This document shows, piece by piece, positions 38,145 through 45,718 of a DNA stretch of 45,718 bases. The DNA comes from Mycobacterium kyorinense (GTDB lineage: Bacteria > Actinomycetota > Actinomycetes > Mycobacteriales > Mycobacteriaceae). The DNA is taken from assembly GCF_001672775.1 (NCBI RefSeq), contig NZ_LZKJ01000054.1:1-45718 (forward strand), in the 5' to 3' direction. Within the stretch, counting starts at the first letter, position 1. Every line of letters starts with the position of its first letter. Below the pieces are notes generated by a model that worked only from the letters and a program-made list of their open reading frames with translations, was not told the origin of the DNA and did no database searches. A program made the translations under genes and the position numbers.

Positions 38145-38750
38145 GTGAAGGTTCGTGAACTCGACATCCCGGGTGCTTGGGAAATTACGCCGCAGCTACA
38201 CGCCGACTCCCGGGGAGCCTTCTTCGAGTGGCTTACCGACCGGGATTTCACGTCGTTCGCCGGCCACCACTTCGACCTGCAGCAGGCCAACTGCTCCGTC
38301 TCGTCAGCGGGTGTGCTGCGCGGCCTGCATTTCGCTCAGCTGCCCCCGAGCCAGGCCAAGTATGTGACGTGCGTGTCCGGGTCGGTGTTCGACGTCGTCG
38401 TCGACATCCGGGTGGGCTCACCGACTTTCGGGCGTTGGGATTCGGTGCTGCTCGATGACCAGGATCGCAAAACGATCTACATCTCGGAAGGCCTTGCGCA
38501 CGGATTTCTTGCCTTGCAAGACAACTCGACAGTGATGTATTTGTGCTCGGCGGAGTACAACCCGCAGCGTGAACACACCATCTGCGCCACCGATCCGGCG
38601 CTGGGAATCGACTGGCCCGGCGGCAGCGAACTGCTGCTGTCCGAGCGTGACGCCGCGGCTCCCAGCCTCGAGGAAGTCAGCGCCGCCGGACTGCTGCCCA
38701 CCTGGGAGGCGACCCGCGCCTTCGTCGAGGGACTACAGGACAAGCCCTAG
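38145..38750 (+). CDS. rmlC: dTDP-4-dehydrorhamnose 3,5-epimerase
   Basis: Third step of dTDP-L-rhamnose synthesis, a cupin-fold epimerase of 201 residues. Landmarks are LHADSRGAFFEWL, QANCSVSSAGVLRGLHFAQ with the catalytic histidine, VVVDIRVGSPTFGRW and ISEGLAHGFLALQDNSTVMYLCS with the conserved tyrosine. GTG start one base past rmlB, so coupled. Convergent with the small ORF at 38758, seven bases apart. Confidence 0.96.
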   Translation: MKVRELDIPGAWEITPQLHADSRGAFFEWLTDRDFTSFAGHHFDLQQANCSVSSAGVLRGLHFAQLPPSQAKYVTCVSGSVFDVVVDIRVGSPTFGRWDSVLLDDQDRKTIYISEGLAHGFLALQDNSTVMYLCSAEYNPQREHTICATDPALGIDWPGGSELLLSERDAAAPSLEEVSAAGLLPTWEATRAFVEGLQDKP

Positions 38751-38757
38751 CGCCCAT

Positions 38758-38874
38758 TTAATCGTCGGCGTGGCGGGTGTAGTCCCAACGCTCGAGTCGC
38801 GCTTGCAACTTCAGCAGAGCCATCCCCGCGAACGGCGCGCCCAGCGAAATGTAGACCATCAGCATCGGACTCAT
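38758..38874 (-). CDS. 38-residue small protein
   Basis: Short open frame with an almost perfect ribosome site: AGGAGG seven bases before the ATG. The peptide begins MSPMLMVYISLGAPFAGMAL, a single hydrophobic segment, followed by a charged amphipathic part LKLQARLERWDYTRHADD. It should lie in or on the membrane with the charged tail in the cytosol. I recall other very small mycobacterial ORFs ending in a similar LERWD-x-x-RHA pattern, but no named family. It follows the sulfatase gene by 82 bases on the same strand and could be co-transcribed. Function unknown. Confidence 0.75.
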   Translation of the reverse strand: MSPMLMVYISLGAPFAGMALLKLQARLERWDYTRHADD

Positions 38875-38956
38875 CGCAAAGCCTCCTATTGATTACACGT
38901 TGGAGGTCGGCGAGAAGTTCATCGCAGCAGGACGTTGTCGGAGGTGAAGGGCGGTG

Positions 38957-40639
38957 TCAGCCTCCGCGCCGGGAGACCAGTTCACGCATGTTGGCCAGGC
39001 CTTGTTCCTGCGCATCGTTGAGGAAGGCCGGTAGCGGAGCCTGCACTTCGGGCAACACCTCGTGGTCGATGAGAGCTTGCAACGCAGACTGCTTGGCGTT
39101 GCGGCCGGCCTGGTTGTCGATCTCCTGGCGACCCAACGGCGTTGAGTAGTCGTAGAGTTCACGCTCGATCTGCCGAGACGTGTCGATTTCCATGCCACCG
39201 GGCTTCCAGTACGAGTACATGCTCAGCTTGGCGTCCTGGGTTCGCACGGCCACAATGTGGTTCGGCGCGGAGGTGGGAATGTCGGTGGGCAGCTCGCCCG
39301 CCCCGAATACCGCACGGATATCTGGGGATTTCAACAAGGTGGTCATCTCCTCGACCGACATGTCATCAGTGACATGCGCAATCCACGGGCGGCCCTTCGC
39401 GGCTGCGCTTCTGGCGATCGCGGCCAAATCCGCACGCCCCGCCAGGTAGGAGTAGCGGGGTTCGGCGCGCCAGCCGTCGCCGCCATGCCCGATGGTCAGC
39501 AGCAGCGCGGTCAAGTCGACGCTGGAGGTGAGCTGCGTGCGGGTGTCGCCGGGTCTGGGTGTGAGGTGCCCCTGCGGGTCGCGAAGGTACAGCGGTACCC
39601 GGATCGCCTCGTCGTAAGCCGCGGCGCCCTTGCCGCGCAGGCCATGCGAGCCGCCGTACTCGCCGTGATCGGAGGTGAAGACGACGACGGTGTTGCGGTC
39701 GATTTCGCGGTGTGAGGCCAGTTTGTCCAGCACGCGCCCGATCTGGGCATCGACTTGCTGTTGCAGCCACAGGTACATGTCCAGGCAGCGGGCCCACTGG
39801 CGGGCGGCGTCCGGTCCCGAATACGACAACGTCCCCGTCATCAGCGGCGACATGAAGTTGAGGTAGTCGATCTGCAGTTGTGGCTTACTCCGGCGACGTA
39901 AGTCTTCGGGTGTTTCGAAGTTCACCGGCACGGCGTCGAACCAATGCGGGACATCTTCGGGCAGTGGGTTTTTCGGCCACCAGCAGATGTCGTGCGGGTT
40001 GACCAGAGAGACCGTCGTACACCATGGGCCGTTGCCGGCGTTGTCGTCGAACCATTGGCAGAACTGGTCGACGATGCCGGGGTCTTTCTGCAGTCCCTGG
40101 TTGGGCGAGCCGTTCGGCGAGGGAAAGGTGCCGCCGGAAAAGCCGTGCTCCTCGAGCCCTTCCGGCGTCGAATCACCCGAATGCCCCAGATGCCACTTGC
40201 CCGACCACCACGTCGCATAGCCCTGCTGGCGCAGCACGGTGCCCCAGGTCGGGAACCGCGGAGCCAGCGTCGACTCACTCGGCCCCTCTCCGGTGAACAA
40301 GCATCCGGTTTGGTGCGAATACAGGCCGGTGGTCATCACACCGCGCGACGGCGTGCACATGTTCGACGCGGTGTAATGCGACTCGAAAGAAACGCTGCTG
40401 CTCTGTAATCGGCCGATGTGGGGCAGCAGGGCGTTGAGTTGCCGGCGCTGCGGAAACCACTGCGGCGTCCGCATCTGGTCGACGACGATCACCAGGATGT
40501 TGGGTTTGTTACCGCCGGCCATCGTCGATTCGCTCGGCCCTGGTTTGCGCAGCAATTCGTATCCGCCGAGTCCCAACGCGGCAGCTCCCGCCGCCGCCCC
40601 AGCACCAGCCAGCACCGTCCGCCGATTGATCGCAGCCAT
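38957..40639 (-). CDS. Tat-exported sulfatase
   Basis: Type I sulfatase of 560 residues hydrolysing a sulfate ester outside the cytosol. The N-terminus MAAINRRTVLAGAGAAAGAA is a twin-arginine signal (R6-R7). Metal ligands include D54 in VVDQM and the DH pair of TSDHGEYGG; the formylglycine motif is C95-T-P-S-R99 in SNMCTPSRGVM, which needs a formylglycine-generating enzyme. GKWHLGH and VNPHD are further active-site blocks. The ATG at 40639 is chosen because it gives the Tat signal; the open frame to 40810 is the overlapping methyltransferase. The start lies four bases past the methyltransferase stop. The natural substrate is unknown. Confidence 0.9.
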   Translation of the reverse strand: MAAINRRTVLAGAGAAAGAAALGLGGYELLRKPGPSESTMAGGNKPNILVIVVDQMRTPQWFPQRRQLNALLPHIGRLQSSSVSFESHYTASNMCTPSRGVMTTGLYSHQTGCLFTGEGPSESTLAPRFPTWGTVLRQQGYATWWSGKWHLGHSGDSTPEGLEEHGFSGGTFPSPNGSPNQGLQKDPGIVDQFCQWFDDNAGNGPWCTTVSLVNPHDICWWPKNPLPEDVPHWFDAVPVNFETPEDLRRRSKPQLQIDYLNFMSPLMTGTLSYSGPDAARQWARCLDMYLWLQQQVDAQIGRVLDKLASHREIDRNTVVVFTSDHGEYGGSHGLRGKGAAAYDEAIRVPLYLRDPQGHLTPRPGDTRTQLTSSVDLTALLLTIGHGGDGWRAEPRYSYLAGRADLAAIARSAAAKGRPWIAHVTDDMSVEEMTTLLKSPDIRAVFGAGELPTDIPTSAPNHIVAVRTQDAKLSMYSYWKPGGMEIDTSRQIERELYDYSTPLGRQEIDNQAGRNAKQSALQALIDHEVLPEVQAPLPAFLNDAQEQGLANMRELVSRRGG

Positions 40640-40643
40640 GCAC

Positions 40644-41245
40644 CTATTCAAGCAGTGCAAGCCAGATCGTATGGCGTCCACAGGTCGGGTCCTCCACGGT
40701 ATGAGCGACGACCCGAAACCCATGCGTGCCGAGTAGGTCGCGATATTCGGCGCTGTCGAGGCTGGCGTGATACAGCGGCTCGCCCGCATAGGCGCCGATC
40801 CGCTCGCCACCCGATGACCCGCTGGTGAACATCAGCGCGGCCCCCGGGGCTGCATGCCGCTCGAAGAGCGAAAACATCCGGTGCTGATCGGCCGGCGGCA
40901 GGTGAAGAAGCTGTCCCAGGCAAGTATTCCGTTGAACGTGCACTCCAGAGCTAACATCCGCATGTCGGCGACGTGCCAATGCTGTTCGGGGAAGCGATTT
41001 CTGCACAGCGCGATCATGCTGGGAGACGAGTCCACCCCCGTCACCCGGCAGCCCTGCTCGATCAGGTATCGAGCCGGCACGCCGGATCCGCATCCGATGT
41101 CCAGCACTGCGGCATGGGGCGGGAGCAGCGCCAGGAAACGATCCAGCCACCGTGCTTCGGGTACACACTCGCCACGATCCCGCGACCAGGCGCCCGCATG
41201 ACGCTCATACAACTCGATGACTCGATCGGCGGCATCAGAGGTCAC
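40644..41245 (-). pseudogene. SAM-dependent methyltransferase with a -1 frameshift
   Basis: Class I methyltransferase split over two frames. The first frame runs from GTG 41245 through VLDIGCGSGVPARYLIEQG (SAM-binding motif I), GVDSSPSMIALCRNRFP and FNGILAWDSFF. At about 40903-40905 the frame breaks; adding one C to the run CTTCTTCACCTG restores F-H-L-P-P-A-D-Q-H-R-M-F and the second half MFSLFERHAAPGAALMFTSG ... EPLYHASLDSAEYR ... WLALLE to the stop at 40644. Both halves look intact, so either a recent mutation or a sequencing error is likely. A leaderless -10 (TAGATT) supports GTG 41245; the frame is open to 41302. It overlaps no other gene and leads into the sulfatase gene. Confidence 0.82.
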
Positions 41246-41252
41246 AGAGCCG

Positions 41253-41258
41253 AATCTA
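41253..41258 (-). promoter_or_regulatory. Leaderless -10 of the methyltransferase gene
   Basis: On the minus strand TAGATT ends seven bases before the GTG at 41245, the spacing of a leaderless start. Confidence 0.4.
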
Positions 41259-41302
41259 CTGAGGTCGGTGTTCGTCCCGGCTTGCCACGCAACCCGGATC
41301 AT

Positions 41303-41321
41303 TACTAGGATGTCCTAGTAT
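41303..41321. promoter_or_regulatory. Operator TACTAGGA-TG-TCCTAGTA
   Basis: Perfect 8-base inverted repeat around TG (41303-41320), 33 bases before mmsA. A -10-like TAGTAT at 41316-41321 overlaps its right arm, so a bound repressor would block the mmsA promoter, and possibly the divergent methyltransferase promoter. Confidence 0.65.
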
Positions 41322-41353
41322 CCACTCGTTCTTCTCCTTAGCCGAGGGCTGCC

Positions 41354-42886
41354 ATGACCGCACAGATTTCGCATTTCATCGATGGCCAACGCTGCACCGG
41401 GCAGTCCGGTCGTACCGCGGAGGTATTCGACCCCAACACCGGCCACGTGCAGTCGCTGGTGCCGATGGGGGGCAAAGCCGACGTCGATGCGGCGGTGGCG
41501 TCGGCGGCCCAGGCGCAGCGCGACTGGGCGGCCTGGAACCCGCAACGGCGCGCCCGGGTCATGATGCGCTTCATCGAGTTGGTGAACCAGAATGTCGACG
41601 AGCTGGCCGAGCTGCTGTCGCTGGAGCACGGCAAGACACTGGCTGATTCCCGCGGAGACATTCAGCGGGGTATCGAGGTGATCGAGTTTTCCGTCGGCAT
41701 CCCGCATCTGCTCAAGGGTGAATACAGTGAGGGCGCCGGGCCGGGCATCGACGTGTACTCGTTGCGCCAGCCGTTGGGCGTGGTGGCCGGCATCACCCCG
41801 TTCAACTTCCCGGCGATGATCCCGCTATGGAAAGCGGGACCGGCGCTGGCGTGTGGGAATGCCTTTATTCTCAAGCCATCTGAGCGCGATCCCTCGGTGC
41901 CGGTACGCCTGGCCGAGTTGTTCGTCGAGGCCGGACTGCCGCCCGGGGTGTTCCAGGTGGTCCACGGCGACAAGGAAGCCGTCGACGCCATCTTGACCCA
42001 CCCCGACATCACCGCAGTCGGATTTGTCGGCAGCTCGGACATCGCCCAGTACATCTATGCGACGGCAACGGGCACCGGCAAGCGGGCCCAATGTTTCGGC
42101 GGGGCGAAAAACCACATGATCGTGATGCCCGACGCCGACTTGGATCAGGCCGTCGACGCGCTGATCGGCGCCGGTTACGGCAGCGCCGGTGAACGGTGCA
42201 TGGCGATCAGCGTCGCGGTGCCAGTCGGCGAACAGACCGCCGACCGGTTGCGCGCCAGGCTGGTTGAGCGCATCAACAACCTGCGCGTTGGACACAGTCT
42301 GGACCCCAAGGCCGACTACGGGCCGCTGGTCACCGGCGCCGCTCTCAACCGGGTGCGCGACTACATCGGCCAAGGCGTGGCCGCCGGCGCCGACCTCGTC
42401 GTCGACGGGCGCGAGCGCGCCAGCGACGATCTTGTTTTTGGCCTGGCTGACGGGACTGCCAACCTCGAGGGCGGGTTCTTCATCGGCCCCACGCTGTTCG
42501 ATCACGTCACTGCGGACATGTCGATCTACACCGACGAGATCTTCGGGCCGGTGTTGTGCATCGTGCGCGCCCACGACTATGAGGAAGCCTTGCGCCTGCC
42601 CACCGAACACGAATACGGCAACGGGGTAGCGATTTTCACGCGCGACGGCGACACCGCCCGCGACTTCACCTCACGGGTGCAGGTCGGCATGGTCGGCGTC
42701 AACGTGCCGATCCCGGTTCCGGTGGCCTACCACACTTTCGGCGGCTGGAAACGCTCCGGCTTCGGCGACCTCAACCAACACGGGCCGGCGTCGATCCAGT
42801 TCTACACCAAGGTCAAGACCGTCACCTCACGCTGGCCGTCGGGCATCAAAGACGGTGCCGAATTCGTCATCCCCACAATGAAGTAG
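41354..42886 (+). CDS. mmsA: Methylmalonate-semialdehyde dehydrogenase (CoA-acylating)
   Basis: Last step of valine (and thymine) catabolism: methylmalonate semialdehyde plus CoA and NAD+ give propionyl-CoA, CO2 and NADH. 510 residues with the aldehyde dehydrogenase fold: ITPFNFPAMIPLWK near 147-160, ILKPSERDPS near 172, GFVGSSDIAQYIY near 223, GGAKNHMIVMPDAD near 249 (the KNH variant typical of MmsA), and catalytic C282 in GSAGERCMAI. ATG 41354 with GAGGG upstream. First gene of a three-gene operon, seven bases before fadE9. Equivalent of Rv0753c, which is elsewhere in the M. tuberculosis chromosome. Confidence 0.96.
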   Translation: MTAQISHFIDGQRCTGQSGRTAEVFDPNTGHVQSLVPMGGKADVDAAVASAAQAQRDWAAWNPQRRARVMMRFIELVNQNVDELAELLSLEHGKTLADSRGDIQRGIEVIEFSVGIPHLLKGEYSEGAGPGIDVYSLRQPLGVVAGITPFNFPAMIPLWKAGPALACGNAFILKPSERDPSVPVRLAELFVEAGLPPGVFQVVHGDKEAVDAILTHPDITAVGFVGSSDIAQYIYATATGTGKRAQCFGGAKNHMIVMPDADLDQAVDALIGAGYGSAGERCMAISVAVPVGEQTADRLRARLVERINNLRVGHSLDPKADYGPLVTGAALNRVRDYIGQGVAAGADLVVDGRERASDDLVFGLADGTANLEGGFFIGPTLFDHVTADMSIYTDEIFGPVLCIVRAHDYEEALRLPTEHEYGNGVAIFTRDGDTARDFTSRVQVGMVGVNVPIPVPVAYHTFGGWKRSGFGDLNQHGPASIQFYTKVKTVTSRWPSGIKDGAEFVIPTMK

Positions 42887-42893
42887 CTGCAGA

Positions 42894-44060
42894 ATGCCAT
42901 TCTTTGAACTCAACGACGACGAGCGGGTGATCACCGAAACCGCAGCCGCGTTCGCCGACAAGCGCCTGGCTCCCTACGCCCTGGAATGGGATGCAAGCCA
43001 CTACTTCCCAGTCGGCGAATTGCGTGAGGCGGCACAGCTGGGCATGGCTGCGATCTACTGTCGCGACGACGTGGGCGGCAGCGCGCTGCGCCGGCTCGAC
43101 GGCGTGCGGATCTTCGAGCAGCTGGCGATCGCCGACCCGACGACGGCTGCGTTCTTGTCCATTCACAACATGTGCGCCTGGATGATCGACACCTTCGGCA
43201 CTGCCGAACAACGCAAAACCTGGGTGCCGCGGTTGGCGGTGATGGACGTCGTCGCCAGCTACTGCCTGACCGAACCCAATGCCGGCTCGGACGCCAGCGC
43301 GTTGCGCACCCGTGCCGTCAAGCAGGGCGGCGACTACGTGCTTGACGGTGTCAAGCAGTTCATCTCGGGGGCGGGCGCCTCCGACGTGTACGTGGTGATG
43401 GCACGCACGGGCGGCGACGGGCCGCGCGGCATTTCGGCTTTCATCGTCGAGAAGGGCACTGCCGGGTTGAGTTTCGGCGCCCACGAGGAAAAGATGGGCT
43501 GGAACGCGCAGCCGACGGCACAGGTAGTGCTAGACGGAGTGCGGGTACCCGCCGACGCCATGCTGGGCGGCGCCGAGGGAGAAGGCGCCGGTTTCGGCAT
43601 CGCGATGAACGGGCTCAACGGCGGCCGGATCAACATCGCCGCCTGTTCACTCGGCGGGGCGCAGGCCGCCTTCGACAAGGCGGCCGCCTACCTTGCCCAT
43701 CGCGAGGCGTTCGGCAACGCCTTGCTCGACGAGCCGACGATCCGGTTTACCTTGGCCGACATGGCGACCGCGTTGGAATCCTCGCGAATGTTGTTGTGGC
43801 GTGCGGCTACTGCGCTGGACGACGATGCCGAGGACAAGGTCGAGTTGTGCGCGATGGCCAAACGGTATGTCACCGACGCGTGTTTCGACGTGGCCGACAA
43901 GGCGCTGCAGTTGCATGGCGGCTACGGCTACCTGCGCGAGTATGGTCTGGAAAAGATCGTCCGGGATCTGCGGGTGCACCGCATCCTGGAGGGCACTAAC
44001 GAGATCATGCGGGTGGTCATCGGCCGGGCAGAAGCCGCACGGGTGCGCGCCGGCGCGTAG
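42894..44060 (+). CDS. fadE9: Acyl-CoA dehydrogenase, probable isobutyryl-CoA dehydrogenase
   Basis: FAD-dependent dehydrogenase of 388 residues, probably oxidising isobutyryl-CoA to methacrylyl-CoA in the valine pathway. SYCLTEPNAGSDASALRTRA and KQFISGAGASDVYVVMART are the FAD-binding blocks; LQLHGGYGYLREYGLEKIVRD and the catalytic base E366 in ILEGTNEIMR are as in isobutyryl-CoA dehydrogenases. Encoded between mmsA and mmsB with gaps of 7 and 12 bases. Same order as Rv0753c-Rv0752c-Rv0751c. Confidence 0.94.
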   Translation: MPFFELNDDERVITETAAAFADKRLAPYALEWDASHYFPVGELREAAQLGMAAIYCRDDVGGSALRRLDGVRIFEQLAIADPTTAAFLSIHNMCAWMIDTFGTAEQRKTWVPRLAVMDVVASYCLTEPNAGSDASALRTRAVKQGGDYVLDGVKQFISGAGASDVYVVMARTGGDGPRGISAFIVEKGTAGLSFGAHEEKMGWNAQPTAQVVLDGVRVPADAMLGGAEGEGAGFGIAMNGLNGGRINIAACSLGGAQAAFDKAAAYLAHREAFGNALLDEPTIRFTLADMATALESSRMLLWRAATALDDDAEDKVELCAMAKRYVTDACFDVADKALQLHGGYGYLREYGLEKIVRDLRVHRILEGTNEIMRVVIGRAEAARVRAGA

Positions 44061-44072
44061 AAAGGCGGGAAG

Positions 44073-44948
44073 TTGTCGACGATCGCGTTTCTGGGGCTGG
44101 GCCACATGGGCGGACCGATGTCGGCGAATCTCGTTGCCGCCGGCCATACCGTGCGGGGTTTCGACCCGGTGAGCGCGGCGTGTACTACCGCTGCCGGCAG
44201 GGGCGTCGCGGTGTTCGACAGCGCCGCAGCCGCGGTGGCCGAGGCTGATGTCGTCATCACGATGCTGCCCCACGGCGATGCGGTCAAACGCTGCTACGCC
44301 GACGTCCTGCCGGCCGCTCAGCCGGGCGCCTTGTTCATCGACAGCTCCACGATCTCCGTCGACGACGCGCGCGAGGTGCACGCGCTGGCCGGCTCGCACG
44401 GTTTCGCTCAGCTCGACGCGCCGGTCTCCGGCGGCGAGGCCGGCGCCGTCGCCGGCACGCTGGCCTTCATGGTCGGCGGCGACGAAGACGCCCTGCAACA
44501 GGCGCATCCGATCTTGGAACCCATGGCGCGCAAAATCATTCACTGCGGCGCGGCCGGCGCCGGTCAAGCCGCCAAGGTCTGCAACAACATGGTGTTGGCC
44601 GTACAGCAGATCGCGGTCGGGGAGGCGTTCGTGCTGGCGGAGAAGCTCGGGCTGTCGGCGCAGTCGCTGTTCGACGTGATCACCGGCGCGACCGGTAACT
44701 GCTGGGCCGTGCATACCAACTGTCCGGTACCCGGCCCGGTGCCGACCTCACCGGCCAACCACGACTTCAAACCCGGGTTCGCGACTGCGTTGATGAACAA
44801 GGATCTGGGTCTGGCGATGGATGCGGTGGCCTCGACCGGTTCAGCCGCCCCGCTGGGCAGCCACGCGGCGGAAATTTATCGCGACTTCGCCGCCAGACAC
44901 GGCGCTGAGGACTTCAGCGCGGTGATCAACCAGCTTCGCGGCAGCTGA
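44073..44948 (+). CDS. mmsB: 3-hydroxyisobutyrate dehydrogenase
   Basis: NAD-dependent oxidation of 3-hydroxyisobutyrate to methylmalonate semialdehyde, the substrate of MmsA. 291 residues: FLGLGHMGGPMSANL at 6-20 (Rossmann motif), DAPVSGGEAGA near 115-125 (substrate loop), catalytic K168 in GQAAKVCNNM, and KDLGLAMDAV near the C-terminus. The start is TTG at 44073 with AAAGGCGGG upstream. The 3' end overlaps the convergent HAD gene by 23 bases. Confidence 0.95.
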   Translation: MSTIAFLGLGHMGGPMSANLVAAGHTVRGFDPVSAACTTAAGRGVAVFDSAAAAVAEADVVITMLPHGDAVKRCYADVLPAAQPGALFIDSSTISVDDAREVHALAGSHGFAQLDAPVSGGEAGAVAGTLAFMVGGDEDALQQAHPILEPMARKIIHCGAAGAGQAAKVCNNMVLAVQQIAVGEAFVLAEKLGLSAQSLFDVITGATGNCWAVHTNCPVPGPVPTSPANHDFKPGFATALMNKDLGLAMDAVASTGSAAPLGSHAAEIYRDFAARHGAEDFSAVINQLRGS

Positions 44949-45462
44949 ACCGGGCCACCACCCGCTGCGCCTGCACCTCCCGGCACCCGCTGGCCAGCAG
45001 CCCGTCGTAGCCGGCCTCACCGGTGAAGATTGCCGGCAAACCGATCGCCGCGGCCGTCCGCGCGCCGGCCTCGGACCCGGCTATCACCAGCGCCTCGCCG
45101 GCCACAATGCCCAGCTCCCACAGCGCCAGCCGGTAGAGCTCGGCGTCACCGGCGGGGCCGGTCAAGTCGTCGGCGCTGATCACCGTCTCGGTCATGCCAT
45201 CCCCGATCAGTTCCCGCGCCCGGTTCTGCACCCAGTCGCGTGACCCGGCGCCGACCACCGCGACCCAGATGCCAGTGACGAACAGGCTCAGCACCAGGTC
45301 GACCAGTCCGGAACGCGGCTCACCGTCGGAGTCGGCCAGAGCATCGGTATCGAAGATCACCGCTTGCAGGGGGTACACCTCGGCATCGCGTTGCACCACC
45401 TGGTCCCACCAGAACGGACGGCCGGGACTGGTCCATCGAGCGAGCTCAGTTGTGATCGGCAT
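44926..45462 (-). CDS. HAD-like hydrolase
   Basis: 178-residue protein of the haloacid dehalogenase fold. AVIFDTDALAD near 34-44 supplies the D-x-D nucleophile pair, VAVVGAGSRDWVQ near 68 stands where motif II normally has a Ser/Thr, and ALVIAGSEAGARTAAAIGLPAI near 128-150 is the distal region (motif IV acidic residue replaced by GSE). The cap region is short. This suggests a phosphatase-like or degenerate HAD; the substrate is unknown. ATG 45462. Only 20 bases of genuine upstream sequence remain before the right-hand fold-back begins, and most of the gene is duplicated in inverted form at 45483-45718. Confidence 0.7.
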   Translation of the reverse strand: MPITTELARWTSPGRPFWWDQVVQRDAEVYPLQAVIFDTDALADSDGEPRSGLVDLVLSLFVTGIWVAVVGAGSRDWVQNRARELIGDGMTETVISADDLTGPAGDAELYRLALWELGIVAGEALVIAGSEAGARTAAAIGLPAIFTGEAGYDGLLASGCREVQAQRVVARFSCREAG

Positions 45463-45718
45463 AACAGCAGGGTGCCCGAAAGCGGGCGCGGGAACTGATC
45501 GGGGATGGCATGACCGAGACGGTGATCAGCGCCGACGACTTGACCGGCCCCGCCGGTGACGCCGAGCTCTACCGGCTGGCGCTGTGGGAGCTGGGCATTG
45601 TGGCCGGCGAGGCGCTGGTGATAGCCGGGTCCGAGGCCGGCGCGCGGACGGCCGCGGCGATCGGTTTGCCGGCAATCTTCACCGGTGAGGCCGGCTACGA
45701 CGGGCTGCTGGCGTGCCG
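44981..45718. repeat. Right-end inverted repeat (fold-back), probable chimera
   Basis: Positions 45483-45718 are the reverse complement of 45222 down to 44981, identical except for a 6-base gap (44987-44992 missing from the right copy), with a 260-base spacer at 45223-45482. The right arm therefore carries a second, truncated copy of the HAD gene in the opposite direction; it should not be annotated as a gene. Same structure as the left end. Confidence 0.93.

Noticed and set aside
40895..40915. Programmed ribosomal frameshift in the methyltransferase
   Set aside because: No slippery heptamer or obvious downstream structure; mutation or sequencing error is simpler.
40644..41302. Two separate overlapping genes (40832-41302 and 40644-41168)
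   Set aside because: Their conserved parts are the front and back halves of one methyltransferase and meet at a single-base gap.

Overview
The window looks like chromosomal DNA of a slow-growing, non-tuberculosis Mycobacterium. It is very GC-rich and densely coding, with many GTG and a few TTG starts. Gene order follows the M. tuberculosis stretch gadB-nnrD-glmS ... glmM-rpsI-rplM-esxT-esxU-ESX-4-cutinases-truA-rplQ-rpoA-rpsD-rpsK-rpsM-rpmJ-infA-LLM-rmlB-rmlC (roughly Rv3432c to Rv3465). Locus names are given from recall of the families; no database was searched.

Layout. 227-4029 (minus): glutamate decarboxylase, NAD(P)HX repair enzyme and a DUF4436-like membrane protein. 4110-6876 (plus): a Baeyer-Villiger-type monooxygenase translationally coupled to a short-chain dehydrogenase, with a clear promoter and overlapping palindromic operator. 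6957-8825: glmS. 8987-14710: a block foreign to the M. tuberculosis order, with a single-domain response regulator, a LuxR-type response regulator, a conserved hypothetical, a PAS-GAF histidine kinase, an alpha/beta-hydrolase fold protein lacking the nucleophile serine, and an F420/LLM oxidoreductase. 14711-18759: an ESX-effector-like gene pair, glmM, rpsI and rplM. 18981-28893: a complete minimal ESX-4 type VII secretion locus (esxT, esxU, Rv3446c-like, eccC4, eccD4, mycP4, eccB4; no eccE). 28997-30415: two secreted cutinase-like esterases. 30425-35068: truA and the alpha-operon ribosomal/RNA polymerase genes down from infA. 35351-38750: two tandem LLM paralogues, then rmlB-rmlC for dTDP-rhamnose. 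38758-41245: a frameshifted methyltransferase, a Tat-exported sulfatase and a 38-residue small protein. 41354-44948: the valine-catabolic mmsA-fadE9-mmsB operon behind a perfect palindromic operator. 44926-45462: a HAD-like protein.

How the parts fit. The ESX-4 core, the two small WXG-type proteins, and the YxxxD / WxG pair beside glmM could form a secretion machine with its cargo. glmS and glmM both supply UDP-GlcNAc for the wall; rmlB/rmlC supply rhamnose for the arabinogalactan linker. The mmsA operon degrades valine/isobutyryl-CoA to propionyl-CoA.

Both ends of the window are fold-backs: the first 77 bases repeat the gadB 3' end in inverted orientation, and the last 236 bases repeat the HAD gene in inverted orientation. 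These look like amplification or assembly chimeras, so only about 78-45482 should be trusted as colinear chromosome. No tRNA, rRNA, CRISPR array, insertion sequence, prophage or replication origin was recognised.
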